Positions 62,401-64,000 of a DNA stretch of 64,000 nt are shown in pieces. The notes under the pieces are model-generated. The model worked only from the letters and a program-made list of their open reading frames with translations. It ran no database searches and was not told where the DNA came from. The DNA lies in contig JADJWI010000008.1 in assembly GCA_016716435.1 (NCBI GenBank), forward strand, positions 186,001-250,000. The letters run 5' to 3'. This stretch comes from Acidobacteriota bacterium. GTDB lineage: Bacteria; Acidobacteriota; Blastocatellia; Pyrinomonadales; Pyrinomonadaceae. Position numbers and translations under genes: made by a program. Within the stretch, counting starts at the first letter, position 1. Each line of letters opens with the position of its first letter.

Positions 62401-63110
62401 CTGTTCGCACCGTCCGTGATCCAGCCGTTGTTGACGAACGTATACGGAGCTTCGTTACCGATCCTCGTTACGTTGGCTCGCGTAAGAAGTGAGCCCTGCG
62501 TGCCAAGTGCCGGATCGATCGGTCCGGGGGTCAAAGGAGCCGGACTCTCAGCAACGTCGATCATCGCATTCGTGTTGCGATAGACCTGATAGGTCGCTGC
62601 CTGCGTCTGGTCCTCTGTGATGTTCTTCCGCCAGAGCATCGTGCCGGTGTTGGCATCGACGATGACGTAGAACGCATTGACCGGCTGCCAGATCAGCACC
62701 CGATGGGCCGGAACGACAATGCCCGGCTCGGTCGGGAAGTACATCCTCTCAGCCGTCGTTGCCCAATCGCCGCGGCCAAAGACCGTCCGGTTGCTGTCCG
62801 ATGCCGATTCGTTGACCGTCAGGTCAAGCGTCGAGACATCAACGTTGATGTGGCGTGCCGCATGCGTTGCCGCTGCCAGCGGGTCGCCAAAGTTCTTCGA
62901 GACCGAGTTGTACTCAACTCCCGGTGCCAGGTTGTTGATCACCCGAACGATCTCGTTGTTCTTCGTAAAGCCTGCCTTGATCTCCCCGCGGAAAACAGGC
63001 ACGCCGTCGATCTGCTGCTCGAGATGCACGAACGAAAGACCTCCGTCCGGGTTCGTGTAGTCGGCCGTCACCTTTAGCTGGTTGACCTGCTCGTCGTTCA
63101 CGCCGATCAA
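59418..63110 (-). CDS. M36 (fungalysin)-like metallopeptidase with six C-terminal VCBS repeats, main part (frame-shifted)
   Basis: This is the larger open part of a split gene. It carries the end of the FTP propeptide (FVHLEQQIDGVPVFRGEI), then the M36 catalytic domain with H390-E-V-T-H394 and the GMGEGWSDFYAH glutamate. An immunoglobulin-like domain (TIPLTNNSAETATGISAVL) and six FG-GAP-type repeats (DYDGDGKTDTAVFR) follow. The enzyme class is a secreted zinc endopeptidase. The start listed is only the first ATT/ATG-like codon in this frame; the true N-terminus lies in the other frame up to 63576. Joined across the extra base at 63123 the protein would have about 1385 residues. Confidence 0.88.
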   Translation of the reverse strand: MIGVNDEQVNQLKVTADYTNPDGGLSFVHLEQQIDGVPVFRGEIKAGFTKNNEIVRVINNLAPGVEYNSVSKNFGDPLAAATHAARHINVDVSTLDLTVNESASDSNRTVFGRGDWATTAERMYFPTEPGIVVPAHRVLIWQPVNAFYVIVDANTGTMLWRKNITEDQTQAATYQVYRNTNAMIDVAESPAPLTPGPIDPALGTQGSLLTRANVTRIGNEAPYTFVNNGWITDGANSTDGNFNEAGIDRDGTNGVDAPQPGDTACPGAGCRVFSSAWNPPPGNPAPGDTPLTPAAQRGAVIQMFYMMNWYQSEMYRLGFTEQAFNFQQDNFGRGGTAADRVSSEGQDSSGTNNANFSTPADGGRGRMQMFIFTGMDPDRDGTTDGDIIIHEVTHGLSNRLHGNSSGLSTNMARGMGEGWSDFYAHAMLSEPSDPANGVYTTGGYNTLAITAGFTGNYYYGIRRYPKAPLQFTGGVNNKPHNAYVFSDINSGCATRFTNANFAFGRGPIGSATCDQVHNTGEIWSSILWEVRHRMITRLGWEEGNRKTLQWVTDGMKLAPLGPTLVTERNAILAAVQASGTAADLGDFWAGFAARGLGFSAQVISASPANVVDGFDLPQLGAGGSAEVTSGNNLIEPNECNTLTIPLTNNSAETATGISAVLSSNTPGVTISQANSTYPDIPAGGGPIPNTTAYQVSTADTLACFTNINLTLTVTYTGGGGGSPAQFQYSLPVGLQGGAYVATQGTGTAPGDPNNRTLVAGTQVDDSPSTTLPLPSGWSSTIYDTAVTSLSIGANGMLQINGTSPTTFGNSALPATTTPTGPRIFPFWDDHIMTAARGAGLGVYTETLGTAPNRQLVIEWRAQHFNGGVNENMMTLNHAVVLNEGSSAFSVYYTLTGAGAQANGASATVGVQATNGGTQFTQFSFNQGVIMPGMKIDWALPAGTCNQGPGGCGAVPSGDARADFDGDGKTDLSVFRGSEGNWYLNRSTAGFQVLNWGISTDALAPADYDGDGKTDTAVFRGTVGEGLTDFYILNSNGFTFSGYAWGTVGDQPVVADYDGDGKADVGIYRPSDGTWYIILSSNGANVIVNNPGTTPVPADYDGDGKADGVIFTNGNWVGTSSTGNPINIAWGQAGDIATPGDFDGDNIVDQAVFRPSTGVWYIRQSSNGQPSIVPFGTTGDLPVVGDYDGDGKDDIAIYRNGQWWINNSGGGVTIANFGIATDKPAPASANP

Positions 63111-63576
63111 CTCGCTGTTCTGCTTTGGCGAAGTTGCGGAGCATATCGACCCGGCTGCCCGTCGCCGGGCCCGTCAGGAAGTTCACTCCCTGCTTGACGT
63201 CCGGCCCGATCACCTCGGGAATACGAATGTCCGTGTTGTATTCGATCGCCAGGGTAGGTACACGCGACTTGAGCGATTCCTCGCCCCGCACAAAGCCTTC
63301 CCTTACGTCCGCTACGAACGACGCCGTCTTGCCCGCCGTGTCGCGATACTTCAAGAGGGCCTCTTCAACTTCCGGTGACTTCTGGTTCTCCCGGATGTCG
63401 TAGTTCTCAAGCCCTTCTACATGGCTTGCGGTCCGCTCTTGCAGGCCCTTGCCCTGACCGCTTGCCTCCCAATCAAACTGCGTCGGTACCACAGCTACTG
63501 CTGCCACCAACGCAAGTACGACAAAACTTAACAGAAGTCCCCATCGGGTCCCTGTTCCATTACTGCTGTTCTGCAT
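62914..63576 (-). CDS. M36 (fungalysin)-like metallopeptidase, N-terminal part (frame-shifted)
   Basis: It begins MQNSSNGTGTRWG, with a membrane/signal segment at about 12-30, and continues through the propeptide start up to MLRNFAK (about residue 150). After that the translation is out of frame (AEQRVDRRERRAGQ). One additional C on the plus strand at 63123 separates GCC AAA from CAG AAC AGC GAG; without it the frame joins AKQNSELIGVNDEQVNQ of the main part. AGGAGGG lies just before the ATG. It is a genuine mutation, a sequencing error or a rare frameshift. Confidence 0.85.
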   Translation of the reverse strand: MQNSSNGTGTRWGLLLSFVVLALVAAVAVVPTQFDWEASGQGKGLQERTASHVEGLENYDIRENQKSPEVEEALLKYRDTAGKTASFVADVREGFVRGEESLKSRVPTLAIEYNTDIRIPEVIGPDVKQGVNFLTGPATGSRVDMLRNFAKAEQRVDRRERRAGQPAKGDGRLHEPGRRSFVRASRAADRRRACFPRGDQGRLYEEQRDRSGDQQPGTGS

Positions 63577-63957
63577 CTAAAGCCCTCCTAAAGCTACTGA
63601 AAATAACAACACTGATCTCTGAGCGAGACCACTGTTGCAGTTAAGCGGAAAATGAAAAATAGCGGAACTGAATCAAATTCGATCTAGGAGCGCCCGAAGG
63701 TACTTTTGACGACCAAAGCCCAGATCTGAGCATAAATATCGATGAAATGGTATGAGAACCCAAATGAGTTATGAGTTAGTTGTTCGGTGCCACCCGAACA
63801 AGCAGAACTGACCATATTGTCAGGAATTAAATGTGTCCTATTGTAGGCAGAAGTTCGGGAATTCGTCAATGCCAAAAAACAAAAACCGCCGCCCTTTGGA
63901 AAGAGCGGCGGTTCGGTCTAGGGGTTAAAGGGCGGAGCGGGTCCGCCCTTGTAGGGT
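63577..63957. other. Intergenic region between tandem M36 genes
   Basis: This region holds the upstream region of the minus-strand M36 gene and, at its right side, the terminator of the next one. A short minus-strand ORF (63684-63875) has no family likeness and no ribosome binding site and is not called. AGGAGGG just left of 63590 is the M36 ribosome binding site. Confidence 0.45.
63876..63913 (-). terminator. Terminator after the partial M36 paralogue
   Basis: A perfect 9-bp stem (63884-63892 with 63905-63913) is followed on the minus strand by T-rich sequence. It is almost identical to the terminator near 59.35 kb. Confidence 0.78.
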
Positions 63958-64000
63958 TTACGGATTAGCGGAGGCCGGAGCCGGTTTGTCGGTCGCGATA
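63881..64000. repeat. 120-bp direct repeat (copy 2), matches 59341-59460
   Basis: This is the second copy, cut by the window edge, so the true repeat is longer. It contains the terminator and the last codons of the partial gene. Confidence 0.9.
63958..64000 (-). CDS. Partial M36/VCBS paralogue, C-terminal end only
   Basis: The last 13 codons read IATDKPAPASANP and stop, identical to the end of the neighbouring M36 protein. The rest of the gene lies beyond the window. Identity of the end does not prove that the catalytic domain is the same, but a tandem paralogue is the simplest reading. Confidence 0.8.
   Translation of the reverse strand, partial: IATDKPAPASANP

Noticed and set aside
63684..63875. 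Short minus-strand ORF in the gap between M36 genes
   Set aside because: No ribosome binding site, no signal peptide and no likeness to a known protein; it lies in the promoter region of the M36 gene.

Overview
The window looks like chromosomal DNA of an Acidobacteriota member, most likely class Blastocatellia (Pyrinomonadaceae-like). This is inferred from gene content, not from a marker gene. The evidence is the many Ser/Thr kinases joined to TolB-like, TPR or beta-propeller sensors, a TIGR02999-type ECF sigma factor next to a kinase, small zinc-ribbon heads of the form MKRCPxC...YCLDDG, secreted M36 peptidases ending in FG-GAP/VCBS repeats, and a pilMNOPQ operon. No rRNA, tRNA, CRISPR array or phage genes were seen.

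Layout. (1) 0.1-8.3 kb, plus strand: a class III transaminase, two serine hydrolases, a secreted amidohydrolase, a dihydropyrimidinase and a membrane zinc-protease-like protein. (2) 8.4-11.6 kb: a GNAT acetyltransferase, then four secreted or lipoprotein genes on the minus strand. (3) 11.8-36.0 kb: a signalling array. An ECF sigma factor is followed by four receptor-type Ser/Thr kinases and five zinc-ribbon/TM/TolB-like/TPR proteins. One of the five is split by an IS3-family element with a clear 4-bp target duplication. Four broken zinc-ribbon heads lie in and just beyond this array, and a GNAT paralogue has an in-frame stop. (4) 36.1-39.7 kb: an M1 peptidase on the minus strand, then a scar region with a zinc-ribbon remnant, a duplicated 5' fragment of the downstream permease, and a lipoprotein. 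(5) 39.7-49.9 kb: NCS1 permease, beta-ureidopropionase, RidA, PreT, AbgT-type transporter, small secreted proteins and PreA. (6) 49.9-52.2 kb: an aminoglycoside-phosphotransferase-like kinase divergent from an acyl-CoA dehydrogenase. (7) 52.7-57.7 kb: pilMNOPQ, with a long leader and a strong terminator. (8) 57.8-64.0 kb, minus strand: a CxxCH-containing VCBS protein, an M36 fungalysin-like peptidase with a one-base frameshift, and the tail of a near-identical paralogue running off the window.

How the genes work together. Regions 1 and 5 together encode a complete reductive pyrimidine catabolic route: uptake (NCS1), reduction (PreT/PreA), ring opening (dihydropyrimidinase), decarbamoylation (beta-ureidopropionase) and amino transfer from beta-alanine or beta-aminoisobutyrate, with RidA as a likely enamine/imine-damage enzyme. 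The signalling array now sits between the two halves of this pathway. The array looks recombinogenic. The same TolB-like/TPR sensor is found under a kinase head in one gene and under a zinc-ribbon head in five others. Truncated heads, one head-to-tail deletion relic, a near-identical 162-bp patch shared by two genes and a duplicated permease fragment all point to repeat-driven rearrangement. This head-swapping sensor array, and the scars it has left next to unrelated genes, is the most unusual feature of the window.
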